Positions 28,776 through 39,100 of a stretch of 64,000 bases of DNA are shown in pieces. The translations under genes and the position numbers were made by a program. The notes under the pieces are model-generated. The model was given only the letters and a program-made list of their open reading frames with translations, was not told the origin of the DNA and made no database searches. This DNA is from CAVVIH01 sp963748295 (GTDB taxonomy: Bacteria > Acidobacteriota > Vicinamibacteria > Vicinamibacterales > 2-12-FULL-66-21): NCBI GenBank assembly GCA_963748295.1, contig CAVVIH010000005.1, positions 62,001 to 126,000 of the forward strand, read 5' to 3'. The stretch's first letter is position 1. The number at the start of each line of letters is the position of its first letter.

Positions 28776-30292
28776 GGCGCCGCCGCTCCGCGCGACACAT
28801 CCTTTAGAAAGGTGAAGTCGGCAATGGGCGACAACCGCACGCCGTGGATGCCGGGCTGGAACACCGCGACGTTCGTCTTGTACCACAGGCTGATGTAGGG
28901 CACGTCATCGGCAATCAGCCGCTGCGCCTTCACATACAACGCGCGCCTTTCACCATCGTCTACCGCTCTTGCCGCCGACTCGATGAGGCTGTCGACGTCC
29001 GCGTTCGTGTAGAACACGCGATTGAGTCCCGCCGGCGGCGACTGGCGCGAGTGAAAGACACGGCGCAGCATGTCCGGATCGGTGACGCCGACGAACTGCA
29101 GCGTGTAGAGCTGAAAGTTGCCGCGCACGACGTCGGCGAAAAGCGTCGGGAACTCGCTCGAGCGAATCTCGACGGCAATACCGACGCGCGCCAGATCGTG
29201 CTGGATGGCCGCCGCCTGCACGCGGTACATCTCCACGGTCGACGTCTTCAGCGTCAATCGGAAGCGGGGCAGGGGCCCATCGCCGTCAGGATCGGGATAT
29301 CCAGCGCGATCCAGGAGATCGCGCGCGCGCTGCGGGTCGTACTGGAAGTCGAAGACCTGCGACTCGAACGCCCAGGACATCGGCGGGATGATGCCCACCG
29401 CGACGCTGGCGAACCCGCGCCGCAGATGGGTGACGATCGCGTTGCGGTCGATCGCATAGCCGATCGCGCGCCGCACGTCGACGTGCTGCAGGACTGGATC
29501 GCGGAGGTTCAGCCCGACGTACGCGTAGTCGCTGCCCGACGCCGTCTCGATCCGCAGCCGCCCCTCTTCCCGGAGCTGCCAGATGATGTCGGGCGCGAGG
29601 TCGTTGACGACCAGGTCGACCGATCCCTTGCGCAGCTCGAGGCCGCGCATCGTGTCGTCGGGCACGGTCTTCAGGACGATGCCGTCGTTGGCCGGCTTGC
29701 CGCGGAAGTATTGTTCGAACGGCTTCAACACCAGACGGTCGTCGAGGACGAACGACTCGAGCTTGTAAGGACCGGTCCCGATCGGCTGACGCTCGTTGGC
29801 CGATCCCGAGCCCGCCTGCACGATCCCCATTACCAGGTTGACGGGAAACGAGCCGAACGGCTCCTTCAACTTGAATTCGACGGTGTATGGATCGCGCGCG
29901 TCGACCGCGGCCAGCAACCGGTACGCGCCGGAGCGGCCCCGAAACGACGGATCGAGAAAGCTGCGGAACGTATAGACGACGTCTTCTGCGGTCAGCTCCC
30001 GCCCGTTGTGAAACAGCACGCCGCGGCGGAGCCGTGCGACATATGTCGTCGGGTCCGGCTGCTCGATCGATTCCGCCAGATCCGGAACGATCCGCAGGTC
30101 GTCGTCTATGCGGACGAGCGTGTTGAAGAGAAGTTGATGCGCCTTCTGGGACGCCTCGTCCGCGCCGACGCGCGGATCGAGATTCAGCGGAGCGTTCGCC
30201 ATCGCGACGACGATGGCGTTGCCTTCCGGTCTCGCCTGGCCGCAGGCCGCTGTCAGAACGAGCGCAAGGCCTGCTGCGGCGAGGCGGCGCAT
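28772..30292 (-). CDS. peptide ABC transporter substrate-binding lipoprotein (SBP family 5)
   Basis: A 506-residue protein with a lipobox (LALVLTAACGQ, Cys17). The fold of DppA/OppA-type binding proteins is seen in NLDPRVGADEASQKAHQLLFNTLVRID, TYVARLRRGVLFHNGRELTAEDVVYTF, GTGPYKLESFVLDDRLVL and DVRRAIGYAIDRNAIV. It should bind oligopeptides or related ligands in the periplasm. No permease or ATPase genes are nearby, so it is an orphan. Its ATG overlaps the last base of the mutS stop (TGATG), and the metalloprotease gene follows with an ATGA overlap, so a mutS-SBP-protease operon is likely. Confidence 0.88.
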   Translation of the reverse strand: MRRLAAAGLALVLTAACGQARPEGNAIVVAMANAPLNLDPRVGADEASQKAHQLLFNTLVRIDDDLRIVPDLAESIEQPDPTTYVARLRRGVLFHNGRELTAEDVVYTFRSFLDPSFRGRSGAYRLLAAVDARDPYTVEFKLKEPFGSFPVNLVMGIVQAGSGSANERQPIGTGPYKLESFVLDDRLVLKPFEQYFRGKPANDGIVLKTVPDDTMRGLELRKGSVDLVVNDLAPDIIWQLREEGRLRIETASGSDYAYVGLNLRDPVLQHVDVRRAIGYAIDRNAIVTHLRRGFASVAVGIIPPMSWAFESQVFDFQYDPQRARDLLDRAGYPDPDGDGPLPRFRLTLKTSTVEMYRVQAAAIQHDLARVGIAVEIRSSEFPTLFADVVRGNFQLYTLQFVGVTDPDMLRRVFHSRQSPPAGLNRVFYTNADVDSLIESAARAVDDGERRALYVKAQRLIADDVPYISLWYKTNVAVFQPGIHGVRLSPIADFTFLKDVSRGAAAP

Positions 30293-32937
30293 CAGTTGCC
30301 GTCCGCCTTGCGCTTCAAGTCGTCGAGAATCGACAGCGCCTGCAGCGGCGTCGTGTTCTCGAGATCCAGCTCGCGGAGACGCGTGTGGATCGGATCCTGC
30401 TCGACCGACGGCGCCTGGAACAGTCCGAGCTGCTGGCGCGACGAGGAGCCGGCGGCGCTCAGCGACGGCCGGCCGCCGCGCGACAGCTCGTCGCGCTCGA
30501 GGCCGTTGAGGATCTCCCGCGCGCGGGCGACCACCGGCGGCGGCAGCCCGGCAAGTCGCGCGACCTGGATGCCATAGCTTCTGTCGGACCGCCCCGCCAC
30601 GACCTTGCGCAGAAAGACGATGTCGTCCTTCCACTCGCGAACCACGACATGGAAATTGGCGACGCTCGGCAGCGCGTCGGCAAGGTCGGTGAGCTCGTGA
30701 TAATGGGTGGCGAAGATCGTCTTCGGCCTGGCGCGGTTGTTCGAGGCGAGATGTTCCGCCACGGCCCACGCGAGGCTGAGGCCGTCGAATGTCGACGTGC
30801 CGCGGCCGATCTCGTCGAGGATGACCAGGCTGCGCGACGTCGCGCTGTGCAGGATGTTCGCCGTCTCCTGCATCTCCACCATAAAGGTAGACTGACCGCG
30901 CGTGATGTTGTCGGACGCCCCGACGCGCGCGAACAGCCGGTCGACGATCGGCAGCTTGGCGCTGCGCGCCGGCACGAAGGAGCCCGCCTGCGCCATCAGG
31001 CAGAGGAGCGCGGTCTGCCGCAGGTACGTGGACTTGCCGCCCATGTTCGGGCCGGTCAGGATGATCAGCTGGTGGCCGCCGCCGTCGAGCGTGACGTCGT
31101 TCGGCACGAAGGCGTCCGCGACATGACGTTCGACCACCGGATGGCGCGCGTCCGCCGCAATCAGTTCGTCGCCGTCGTGCATCAGCGGCTTGGTGTAGTT
31201 GCGCACCGCCGCCGACTCCGCCATCGAGGCAAGCACGTCGAGCGTGGCAAGGCCGCGCGCGGTCTCCTGCACGCGCGGCGCCTCGCCGGCCACGCGGCCA
31301 CGCAGCGCCTCGAAGATCTCGACTTCCCGCTCGAGGATGCGCTCGTCCGCGCCGAGAACCTTCTCCTCGTATTCCTTCAGGCCTGGAGTGATGAACCGCT
31401 CGCCGCCGGCAACCGTCTGCTTGCGGTGATAGTCGGCCGGCACGTTCGCGAGGTTCGACTTCGAGACCTCGATGTAGTAGCCGAACACCCGGTTGTAGCG
31501 GATCTTGAGCGAGGAGATGCCGGTGCGCACGCGCTCCGACTCTTCCATCTCGGCGATGCGCTGCTTGCCGGACCGGCTGATGCTTCGCAGATCGTCCAGC
31601 TCGGGATCGACGCCGTCGCGGACGACGCCGCCGTCCCGCGCGACGACTGGCGGCTCGTCGAGGAGCGTCCGCTCGAGATCGCCTCGAATATCCGCGAGAT
31701 CGTCCAGCTCGGCGACGAGACTGCGCACGAGCGGCGCCTGGAACTCGTCGAGCAACATCCGGACGCGAGGCACCGCAGCTATCGATTGCCGCAGCGACAC
31801 CAGGTCTCGCGGTCCCGCCGTGCCGAGCGCCGCGCGCGCGACCAGCCGTTCGATGTCGTGGATCCCCTTGAACGTCTCGCGAAGCTTCGCGCGCTCGGTC
31901 GCGCGGAATGCGAGCTCCTCGACGGCGTCCAGGCGATCCTGGATGCGTTCGATCGCCACGAGCGGACGCAGCAGCCACGCCCGCAGCAGCCGTCCACCCA
32001 TCGGCGTGATCGTGCGATCGATTTCGTGCAGGAGGGAACCGGTGCGTCCGCCGTCCGCGGCCTCGATCACCTCGAGGTTTCCGAGCGTGGTGGGATCGAT
32101 CAGCAGGCAGTCGGCGCCGGTGCGGAAGCTGATCTCGCGGACGTGGGCGAGATCGACCTTCTGTGTGTCGCGCAGGTAGTGCACGAGCGCACCAGCGGCA
32201 CGTACCGCCGCGATACGTCCTTCGAGGCCAAACCCCTGCAGGCTCTGCGCGCGAAGCTGTTCGAGCAGCGTGCGCCGCGCCGATTCGAGGTCGAAGACCC
32301 AGCCGTCGACGACGGTCGCGCGCGCGGTCAGGCGCAGCTCCTCGATCAGCCGCGGCACCTCGTCCGCCTCCGCCGGCGCGACGATCTCGCGCGGACGCAG
32401 CACCGCGAGCTCGTCCGCGAGCGCCTGACGCGCATCGCTGCCGCGGTACTCCGCGGTGGTGAACTCGCCGGTGGACAAATCGAGCAGCGCCACGCCGTAT
32501 CCGGAACCCTCGGCGGGGACGATAGCCATGAGGAAGGCCGGCTCGCGGGCATCGAGATAACCGGCATCCGTCAGCGTCCCCGGGGAGACGACGCGGACGA
32601 CCTCGCGGCGGACCACGCCCTTGGCTTTCCGCGGATCTTCCATCTGCTCGCAGACAGCGACGCGGAAGCCTTTCTTCACGAGCCGCGCGATGTAGCCGTC
32701 GGCCGCGTGCCATGGGACGCCGCACATCGGGATCGCGCCGCCGCTCGAGTCGCGCGAGCGCGACGTCAGCGTGAGTTCCAGCGCGCGCGCGGCGGTCAGC
32801 GCGTCCTCGTAGAACATTTCGTAGAAGTCCCCCATGCGAAAGAACACGATCGCGTCGCGGTACTGCCGCTTCGCTTCGAAGTACTGCCGCATCGCGGGCG
32901 TGGCGCCACTTGGCTCCGAGAACACGGGGGAGGACAT
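30292..32937 (-). CDS. mutS: DNA mismatch repair protein MutS
   Basis: An 881-residue protein of normal MutS length. The mismatch-reading FxE motif is in GDFYEMFYEDA near residue 37, the connector and clamp domains follow, and the ATPase domain has TGPNMGGKSTYLRQ (Walker A), SLVILDEIGRGTSTFDG (Walker B) and FATHYHELTDL. The C-terminal SILDDLKRKADGN is the helix-turn-helix region. It binds mismatched DNA as a dimer and recruits MutL, which is not in this window. The ATG at 32937 has no strong Shine-Dalgarno. It is divergent from tsaB across a heptamer array. Confidence 0.95.
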   Translation of the reverse strand: MSSPVFSEPSGATPAMRQYFEAKRQYRDAIVFFRMGDFYEMFYEDALTAARALELTLTSRSRDSSGGAIPMCGVPWHAADGYIARLVKKGFRVAVCEQMEDPRKAKGVVRREVVRVVSPGTLTDAGYLDAREPAFLMAIVPAEGSGYGVALLDLSTGEFTTAEYRGSDARQALADELAVLRPREIVAPAEADEVPRLIEELRLTARATVVDGWVFDLESARRTLLEQLRAQSLQGFGLEGRIAAVRAAGALVHYLRDTQKVDLAHVREISFRTGADCLLIDPTTLGNLEVIEAADGGRTGSLLHEIDRTITPMGGRLLRAWLLRPLVAIERIQDRLDAVEELAFRATERAKLRETFKGIHDIERLVARAALGTAGPRDLVSLRQSIAAVPRVRMLLDEFQAPLVRSLVAELDDLADIRGDLERTLLDEPPVVARDGGVVRDGVDPELDDLRSISRSGKQRIAEMEESERVRTGISSLKIRYNRVFGYYIEVSKSNLANVPADYHRKQTVAGGERFITPGLKEYEEKVLGADERILEREVEIFEALRGRVAGEAPRVQETARGLATLDVLASMAESAAVRNYTKPLMHDGDELIAADARHPVVERHVADAFVPNDVTLDGGGHQLIILTGPNMGGKSTYLRQTALLCLMAQAGSFVPARSAKLPIVDRLFARVGASDNITRGQSTFMVEMQETANILHSATSRSLVILDEIGRGTSTFDGLSLAWAVAEHLASNNRARPKTIFATHYHELTDLADALPSVANFHVVVREWKDDIVFLRKVVAGRSDRSYGIQVARLAGLPPPVVARAREILNGLERDELSRGGRPSLSAAGSSSRQQLGLFQAPSVEQDPIHTRLRELDLENTTPLQALSILDDLKRKADGN

Positions 32938-32985
32938 TGTTCGGCTGGCGGACACTGGCAGGAGAGCCGTCACGCGAGTATAACA

Positions 32986-33016
32986 TCTGGGATTTAGGGT
33001 TTGTGATTTGTGATTG
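32986..33016. repeat. heptamer array, GGGATTT/GTGATTT family
   Basis: About four degenerate 7-bp units lie between mutS and tsaB. The last unit supplies the GTG start codon of tsaB and leaves no room for a Shine-Dalgarno. Confidence 0.65.
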
Positions 33017-33705
33017 TGCTTTCGCTTGATACGACGACACGGTCTGGAAGCGCCGCGGTGGTGCAGGGCGGGCGTGTGCTCGCCGAGCTGCAGGGCAACC
33101 CGACCCTGACGCATGGGGAGCGCCTTCCCGGCGAGCTGATTCGGACGCTCGACGCGGCGGGCGTGCCGCTCGCGAACGTCGATCTGCTCGCAGTCGCCGC
33201 GGGACCGGGATCGTTCACGGGGCTGCGCGTGGGGATCGCATCGATGCAGGGGCTCGCGACCGCGACCGGCCTTCGGATCGTGCCGGTGTCGGTATTCGAG
33301 GCGCTGGCCCGATCGGCAGGCGCCGCCGAGTCACCGCTGGCTGTCTGGATCGACGCGCAGCGCGGCCAGGTGTTCGCGGTCCTGTACGACGCCGCGGGAG
33401 GGCGCATGCTGACGGAACCCTCGTCGCTGCCGCCCGCCGAGACGCTCGCCGCGTGGAAGGCGCTCGGCGTCACGGGCCCGATTCGTTTCGTCGGCGACGG
33501 CGCCATCCGTTACCGGAATACCGTCGAGACCGAGCTCGGGTCGCCTGCGCTGCTGCTGCCCGAACCGCCGCCGCTTGCCGGCTTCGTCGGCCTGATTGCC
33601 GCGGCGTACCCGGAACGCGCGGTGCTGCCGCACGCGGTCGTTCCCATCTACGTCCGCCGCCCCGACGCCGAGCTCGCGCGCAGCAGGAAGATGACGAGGG
33701 CATGA
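33010..33705 (+). CDS. tsaB: tRNA threonylcarbamoyladenosine biosynthesis protein TsaB
   Basis: A 231-residue protein of the ASKHA fold. IVLSLDTTTRSGSAAVVQGGRVL at the N-terminus, LTHGERLPGELIRTLDAAG and VAAGPGSFTGLRVGIASMQGLA are diagnostic of TsaB, the partner of TsaD and TsaE in making t6A37 on ANN-decoding tRNAs. The start is a GTG at 33010; the codons just before it are repeat sequence and no ribosome-binding site is seen. rimI overlaps the stop as ATGA, a common tsaB-rimI arrangement. Confidence 0.93.
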   Translation: MIVLSLDTTTRSGSAAVVQGGRVLAELQGNPTLTHGERLPGELIRTLDAAGVPLANVDLLAVAAGPGSFTGLRVGIASMQGLATATGLRIVPVSVFEALARSAGAAESPLAVWIDAQRGQVFAVLYDAAGGRMLTEPSSLPPAETLAAWKALGVTGPIRFVGDGAIRYRNTVETELGSPALLLPEPPPLAGFVGLIAAAYPERAVLPHAVVPIYVRRPDAELARSRKMTRA

Positions 33706-34181
33706 TGATCGACGTCCGCGAGATGATCATCGAGCAGCTGCAGGACGAGGGCGATCTCGACCAAGTGGCGGCGCTCGAGGCGGAGTCGTTCACGAACCCG
33801 TGGACCCGCGAGATGCTCTCCGGTGAGCTCGCGCGGAATCCGTTCGCGCGGGTCTACGTCCTCCGCTTCCCGGGTGCGCGCGTCGCCGCCTTCTGCGCCT
33901 GCTGGCTCGTCGTCGACGAGCTGCACATCAACACGATCGCGGTGGCCGAAGAGCACCGGCGTCACGGACTCGCGCTCGCATTGATGCGGCACATCCTGAC
34001 CGTCGTCGCCGGCGAGGGCGTCAAGCGGGCGACGCTGGAAGTACGCCGATCGAATGTTCCGGCGCAAAAGCTTTACGAAAGGCTCGGGTTCGTGCAGGCG
34101 GGCGTGCGGCCCGATTACTACACCCAGCCGGCCGAAGACGCCCTGATCCTGTGGCGCGACACGCCTGGCCGCGTATCTTGA
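33702..34181 (+). CDS. rimI: ribosomal protein alanine acetyltransferase RimI
   Basis: A 159-residue GNAT acetyltransferase. The N-terminal half has DLDQVAALEAESFTNPWTREML, and the acetyl-CoA loop is HINTIAVAEEHRRHGLALALM (the Q/R-x-x-G-x-A motif). The C-terminal end has LEVRRSNVPAQKLYERLGFVQAGVRPDYY, typical of RimI, which acetylates the N-terminal Ala of ribosomal protein S18 (EC 2.3.1.266). It is coupled to tsaB by ATGA overlap. Confidence 0.92.
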   Translation: MMIDVREMIIEQLQDEGDLDQVAALEAESFTNPWTREMLSGELARNPFARVYVLRFPGARVAAFCACWLVVDELHINTIAVAEEHRRHGLALALMRHILTVVAGEGVKRATLEVRRSNVPAQKLYERLGFVQAGVRPDYYTQPAEDALILWRDTPGRVS

Positions 34182-34263
34182 AGCGAGGCAGGGAGTGTGG
34201 TACCTTGCCCCTATGAGCGCCTGCCGTTAGCGGGCATATCGTCCCTTCTTCAAGGAGGCGGAG

Positions 34264-34515
34264 ATGCCGACAGACTTCGATGAGCTGAAGCGTAAACTGC
34301 TGCAGACCGACGAGGAGTTCCGCCAACTCGCCACCCAGCACCACGACCTCGACGAGAAGATACATAACCTGGCCACCCGGCATTACCTTTCAGAACCCGA
34401 ACAGATTGAAGAAGTGAAGTTGAAGAAGCGCAAGCTCCAGCTGAAAGATCAGATGGAGTCGATTCTGCGCCGCGCCAGCACAGGTGCCCAGTCGGCACAG
34501 GCGGCTCGCGGCTGA
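34264..34515 (+). CDS. YdcH family (DUF465) small protein
   Basis: An 83-residue, all-helical protein: FDELKRKLLQTDEEFRQLATQHHDLDEKIHNL, then EEVKLKKRKLQLKDQMESIL. This is the DUF465/YdcH helical hairpin; function unknown. An excellent AAGGAGGCGG Shine-Dalgarno lies at 34252-34261, so it is probably well expressed. An imperfect hairpin at 34219-34235 separates it from rimI. The C-terminal tail is disordered (TGAQSAQAARG). Confidence 0.85.
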   Translation: MPTDFDELKRKLLQTDEEFRQLATQHHDLDEKIHNLATRHYLSEPEQIEEVKLKKRKLQLKDQMESILRRASTGAQSAQAARG

Positions 34516-34649
34516 ACGATTCTCGGCGCGACCCAGGCGCGGATCACGCGGATCGGCGCTGATCAATCCGGGCCAGCAACCATGCTCTGCGGCTATGACG
34601 GCCGGCGGCGGTTACTGGCCCTTTCCGTTTCTGCGCATTGCCTGCCTGA

Positions 34650-35287
34650 ATGAAAATCGATAGAGCCGGTGTCCCGTTCATAGCCGCCGCTCTGGTGCCT
34701 GCCGCAGGGCTGGCCATCGCGCGACGGCCGGTTCTGGCGGCGTCGTTCGCCGCGCTCGGCGGGTTCTTCGCCTATTTCTTTCGCGATCCCGATCGCAGCG
34801 TCCCTCAGGATCCCGCCCTGGTCGTCTCGCCGGCCGATGGGAAAGTCATGATTGCCGGGCCGTCAGACGGCCGATGGTCGCCACCGGGGGCCTGGAAGCA
34901 GATCACCATCTTTCTGTCGCCGCTGGACGTCCATATCAACCGGACGCCGGTCGCGGGACGCATCACGCGGATCGAATATCGCCCCGGAAGCTTCCTTCCC
35001 GCGTACCATGAGAGTTCGAACGACAATGAGTTGAACGAGATCTGGCTGGACGCCGACGGCCAGCAGATCGTCGTGCGACAGGTCGTCGGCATCCTCGCGC
35101 GCCGGATTGTCTGTCGCGTCGGGGAGGGACAGGTGCTAGCCGGGGCGAGCGCATCGGCCTCATGAAATTCGGGTCGCGCATGGACGTCTTCCTGCCGGAG
35201 CGCGCCGAGATCTCGGTTCGGGTCGGCGAGCACGTCGTCGCCGGGGAGACTGTCATCGCGAAGCTGGAAGGATTGCGTGCTCGATAA
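34650..35287 (+). CDS. psd: phosphatidylserine decarboxylase, short family (frameshifted)
   Basis: This proenzyme turns phosphatidylserine into phosphatidylethanolamine (EC 4.1.1.65) at the membrane. Seen are hydrophobic N-terminal helices, AYFFRDPDRSVPQDPALVVSPADGKV, ITIFLSPLDVHINRTPVAG and the processing site LMKFGSRMDVFLP, where the Ser after FG becomes the pyruvoyl group. A base is missing near 35139 (GAS ASAS stop is read where LARGERIGLMKFG is expected); restoring it gives 212 residues, matching the short Psd family. The last 11 bp overlap pssA, which supplies its substrate. Confidence 0.88.
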
Positions 35288-36089
35288 TCTGACGACGCGC
35301 GCCCGCCGCCGGGGGGACAAGCCGCAGCACTTCAAACGCGGCGTCTACCTGCTGCCGTCGCTGTTCACGGTCGCCAACCTGTTCTGCGGCTACGCGTCGC
35401 TCATACACTCGACCCGCGGAGATTTCGACACGGCGGCGCTCTTCATCGGCGTCGCGATGGTGCTCGACATGCTCGATGGCTTCTTCGCGAGGCTCACCGA
35501 CTCGTCCACCGCGTTCGGCGTGCAGCTCGATTCGCTCGCCGATGTCGTGTCCTTCGGCCTGGCGCCCGCAATCCTGGCGTTTACGTGGGGACTCTGGCCG
35601 CTCCGGCGGCTGGGATGGGCCGCGGCGTTCATCTACGTCGCCGCCGCCGCGCTCCGGCTGGCCCGGTTCAACATCCAGACGACCGCCGCGACCGACAAGC
35701 GGTACTTCGTCGGACTCGCGACGCCTCCCGCCGCCGCTGTGATCGCGGCAACCGTCTATCTGTATCCTGTCGGTCTCGACGACTACCGCGCGGCGCTGCC
35801 CGCGCTGGCGATGGTGCTCGTGCCGGCGTTCCTGATGGTCAGCACGATCCGCTTCCGCAGCATCAAGGCCATCGACATGGGGTGGCGCCGGTCGTATCTC
35901 GGCCTGTTCCTGGCCGCGGTCGGCATCGCGCTGGTCGCGACACAGCCGCGCATCGCGCTCGTCGTGATGGCCTACGTCTACCTCACGTCCGCGTTCATCG
36001 GTCTCGCGTATTCGCGGCTGCGCCGGAAGCCGGGCGAGCAGCCGGAAACGCCGCCCGACAGAGAGTCGGAAGATCTGCCGCTGACGTAA
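35277..36089 (+). CDS. pssA: CDP-diacylglycerol-serine O-phosphatidyltransferase
   Basis: A 270-residue membrane enzyme that makes phosphatidylserine (EC 2.7.8.8). The CDP-alcohol phosphatidyltransferase signature D-x2-DG-x2-AR-x8-G-x3-D-x3-D is complete in VLDMLDGFFARLTDSS through FGVQLDSLAD. FTVANLFCGYASL lies in the first membrane region, and about six to eight further helices follow. It starts at GTG 35277 inside the end of psd, so psd and pssA form one phosphatidylethanolamine operon. Confidence 0.93.
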   Translation: MLDNLTTRARRRGDKPQHFKRGVYLLPSLFTVANLFCGYASLIHSTRGDFDTAALFIGVAMVLDMLDGFFARLTDSSTAFGVQLDSLADVVSFGLAPAILAFTWGLWPLRRLGWAAAFIYVAAAALRLARFNIQTTAATDKRYFVGLATPPAAAVIAATVYLYPVGLDDYRAALPALAMVLVPAFLMVSTIRFRSIKAIDMGWRRSYLGLFLAAVGIALVATQPRIALVVMAYVYLTSAFIGLAYSRLRRKPGEQPETPPDRESEDLPLT

Positions 36090-36155
36090 CAAGTCACGTG
36101 CTATGTGCTACGTCCGACGTGCGACGTGCGGGCTTGTCACGTGCTACGTGCTACC
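36089..36155. repeat. heptamer array, GTGCTAC family
   Basis: Degenerate 7-bp units (GTGCTAT, GTGCTAC, GTCCGAC, GTGCGAC) fill the spacer between the convergent ends of pssA and the sensor kinase gene. CTTGTCACGTGCTACGTGCT is a near copy of the first half. Confidence 0.7.
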
Positions 36156-39100
36156 GGGGTAATTTCATGGTGACCGTCGTGCCGCGTCCCTTGGCGCTCG
36201 TCACTTCGACGGTGCCGCCGCTCGCTTCGACGTTCCGCCGCGCGATGGGCAAGCCCAGTCCCGTTCCGGCCGCCTTGGTCGAGAAGTAAGGCTCGAACAC
36301 GCGCGCGAGCGATTCCTCGTCCATCCCCACACCGGTATCCCGAATCACCACCGCCACGAACGCCTCGTCGGCGGCCGCGTCGATCGTCAGGCTTCCTTTG
36401 CCGGGCATCGCGTGCAGGGCGTTTTCGACGATGTTGGCGAGCGCGCGCGTGATCAGGCTGCGATCGACCACCACGCGGGGCAGCGATCCGTTGACGCGGT
36501 TCTCGATCGCGATCCGGTCCGTCAAGCCCGTGCGATACGGATCGATGACTTCCGAAACGAGCTCGACGACGTCGACGGCGGCGCGCCTGGCGGTCGGCGA
36601 CGACGCGAAGCTCGAGAACTCGGCGGAAATCTGCCGCAGCAGCCGGACCTGTCCGAGGATCGATTCCACGCAGGTTTCCAGCACCGGCCCGAGCGGCTCG
36701 CCGCGATCCGCGTGCACGCGCTTGAGGTGCTCGGCCGAGAGCTGAATCGGCGTCAGCGGGTTCTTGATCTCGTGCGCCACCTGCCGCGCCATTTCGGCCC
36801 ACGCCTCGAGCCGGTGCGTGCGTTCGAGCTGCGCGCGCTGCGTCTTGAGCTCGGCGGCCATGCTGTTGAACGCATCCACCAGGCGTTTCAACTCGTCGGC
36901 GGAGCGCACGGCGATCCGCGCGTCGAAGTCCCCGCGGGCGATCCGGCGCGTCGCCAGCGTCAGGCGGCGGACCGGATCCGCGATGCGCTCGGCGAGCGAG
37001 AGCCCGATCGCGGCGCCGAGCAGGATGAAGAAGAGCGCCGCGAGGTGGATGCCGCGATCCAGCTCCGCGATGTCGCCCTCGATCTCCTGACGGCGCAGCG
37101 TGAGCGGCACGGTGAGAATCGCGTCCTGGCCGGCGGCCCGCACCGGCGCGGCGGCGATCATGTAGGGGAAGTTGCCGATCGCGTCCTCGTTGACGAAGCT
37201 CGGAAGCCGCTCGATCGCGATGGCGCGGTAGACCTGGTACGGCGTTCTCGTCGGCAGCAGCCCAGACGCGAACAGATCGCGCTCGCTCGTGGCCTCCAGC
37301 CCTGGGCCCACGAAGATGTTCACATCCTGATCGATCACCTGGCTGATCCAGATCATCATGTCATCGCTCACCGACAGCACGCCGTCAGGGCCTCGCCGCA
37401 GCAGCGGATCAGAGCTTTCGATCACGCGCTGGGCGACGGCCGCCGTCCCCGAGGCCGCGGCGCGCACGTCGTCTCTCAGCAGCTCCGCGAAGTAGGCGCG
37501 GATGACCAGCGCGAGCGTGACCACCGGAATGATCGACGCGAGCACGAAGGCGAGGAACAGCTTGCGGTAGAAGCTGGCGCGAATCTCGCGCAGCAGCGCG
37601 CGGCCGACCCGCGGACGCTCGCGGCTGGCGCGCGTGAAGAGCGCGGTGCCCAGCAGTACGAGGACGAACGCGAAGCCGGCGAGCGTGGTCAGCTCGGCGA
37701 GGTGCACGAGATGATCGAACAGCGTCGGCGTGGGATAGCCGATTGCGAAGATCCTCCAGCGGTCGTTCGAGAAGTGCACGCGCCACGTCTCGTCGTCGCG
37801 CCGAATCGTCGCCCAGAACGGTTCGCGGGACTTGTATATGCGCGTGAACAGGTCGTCGGGGATCGGCCAGGCGGATCGCGCGGAGGTGTAGATCGGCCGG
37901 CGGCCCCAGCCGTAGATCGCGACGTCGACATCGGCGCCCGGAGTTGCCTCGCCCGCGACGAACTCGTCGGACGTGCGGAACACCTCGAAGTAGGGATCGG
38001 GCGACGAGATGAACGGCAGCGCGCGATAGTCGAACGCGACGTGCACGACGATCGTGCCGGCGATCTCGGCCGGCACGCCGTTCGCGTTGTAGACGCAAAT
38101 ATTGCGCTCGGCGTGCAACAGGCTGCGCTCTTCCGATCCGAATCGTGCGCCTTCGCCGAACGCGTCCCAGTCGCACGCGGTCGCAGGCTGCGGGTTCTGC
38201 GCCGCGCCGGTGTATTCGGGCAGATTGAGCGCAAACCGGCTGACCAGTTCGCCGGTGCGGTTGTACAGCTCGACAGAGGACGTGAGGCGCGCGTGGGCGA
38301 GCACGGTTTCGCTCCAGACGAGAAACGCGGCGTCGGCGGTCGCCGGGGGTTTCGCGTCCCTCACGAGGTCGGGGAGCAGGGTCAGATCGTCAATCTCGGC
38401 CCGCGCATCGGCCATCTGCTTCTGGATCGCCTGCGGATGCTCCTGGGCCTCCACGGCAAACCGTGTGGTGATCAACTCCTCCGTCGCGCGGCGGGCGAAG
38501 AAGTTGATCATCGGATCGAGCAGCAGAGCGGGAACCAGGAAGGCGAGGAACAGCGTGAAGATTCGCGTGGCAACAGTCGCGTGGCGATACCAGGGCGCCA
38601 GCCGGCGTCCGGCGAGCGCGGCCACGGCACAGGCGCTCGCGGAGAGCAGCAGTCCGGTCACCGAAATGGGCCAGCGGAGCACCGCGGTCAGGACGGCTGC
38701 CAGCACGGCGGGCAGGATCCACAGCGCAAGCAGCAGCACATTGTCGCCGCCGATACGTCGCGGCAGGCGCCAGGCCGTTGGCGCCGCGGCCAGCGTCAGC
38801 GCGGCCGCCCAGAGAAGCGCCGTGTGAAGCGCCAGCGTGCCCGCGACGAGCAGCATGCGGCTGCCGTCCCAGGGATAGAGCGAGAAGTTCTGCAGATCCA
38901 GCGTCACCGAGTTGCCTACGCGATCGAGCAGCAGGGCGAACAGGACAATGAGGAGCGCCGCCGCAGATCCTGCGAGCAGGTGCACGGCCACATAGGGGCC
39001 GGGAGCCGCCGACGGAGGCCGGCGGGCGCCGCGGTAACGCAGATGGAGGCGCGACACCGGGGACACCGCCAGCCCCATCAGGCAGGCCGCCGCGGCGCTC

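Noticed and set aside
28772..33040. One continuous frame joining mutS antisense or shifted codons to the binding protein
   Set aside because: The mutS part is out of frame with the MutS protein; only the last 506 codons form a lipoprotein with a lipobox and a proper start.
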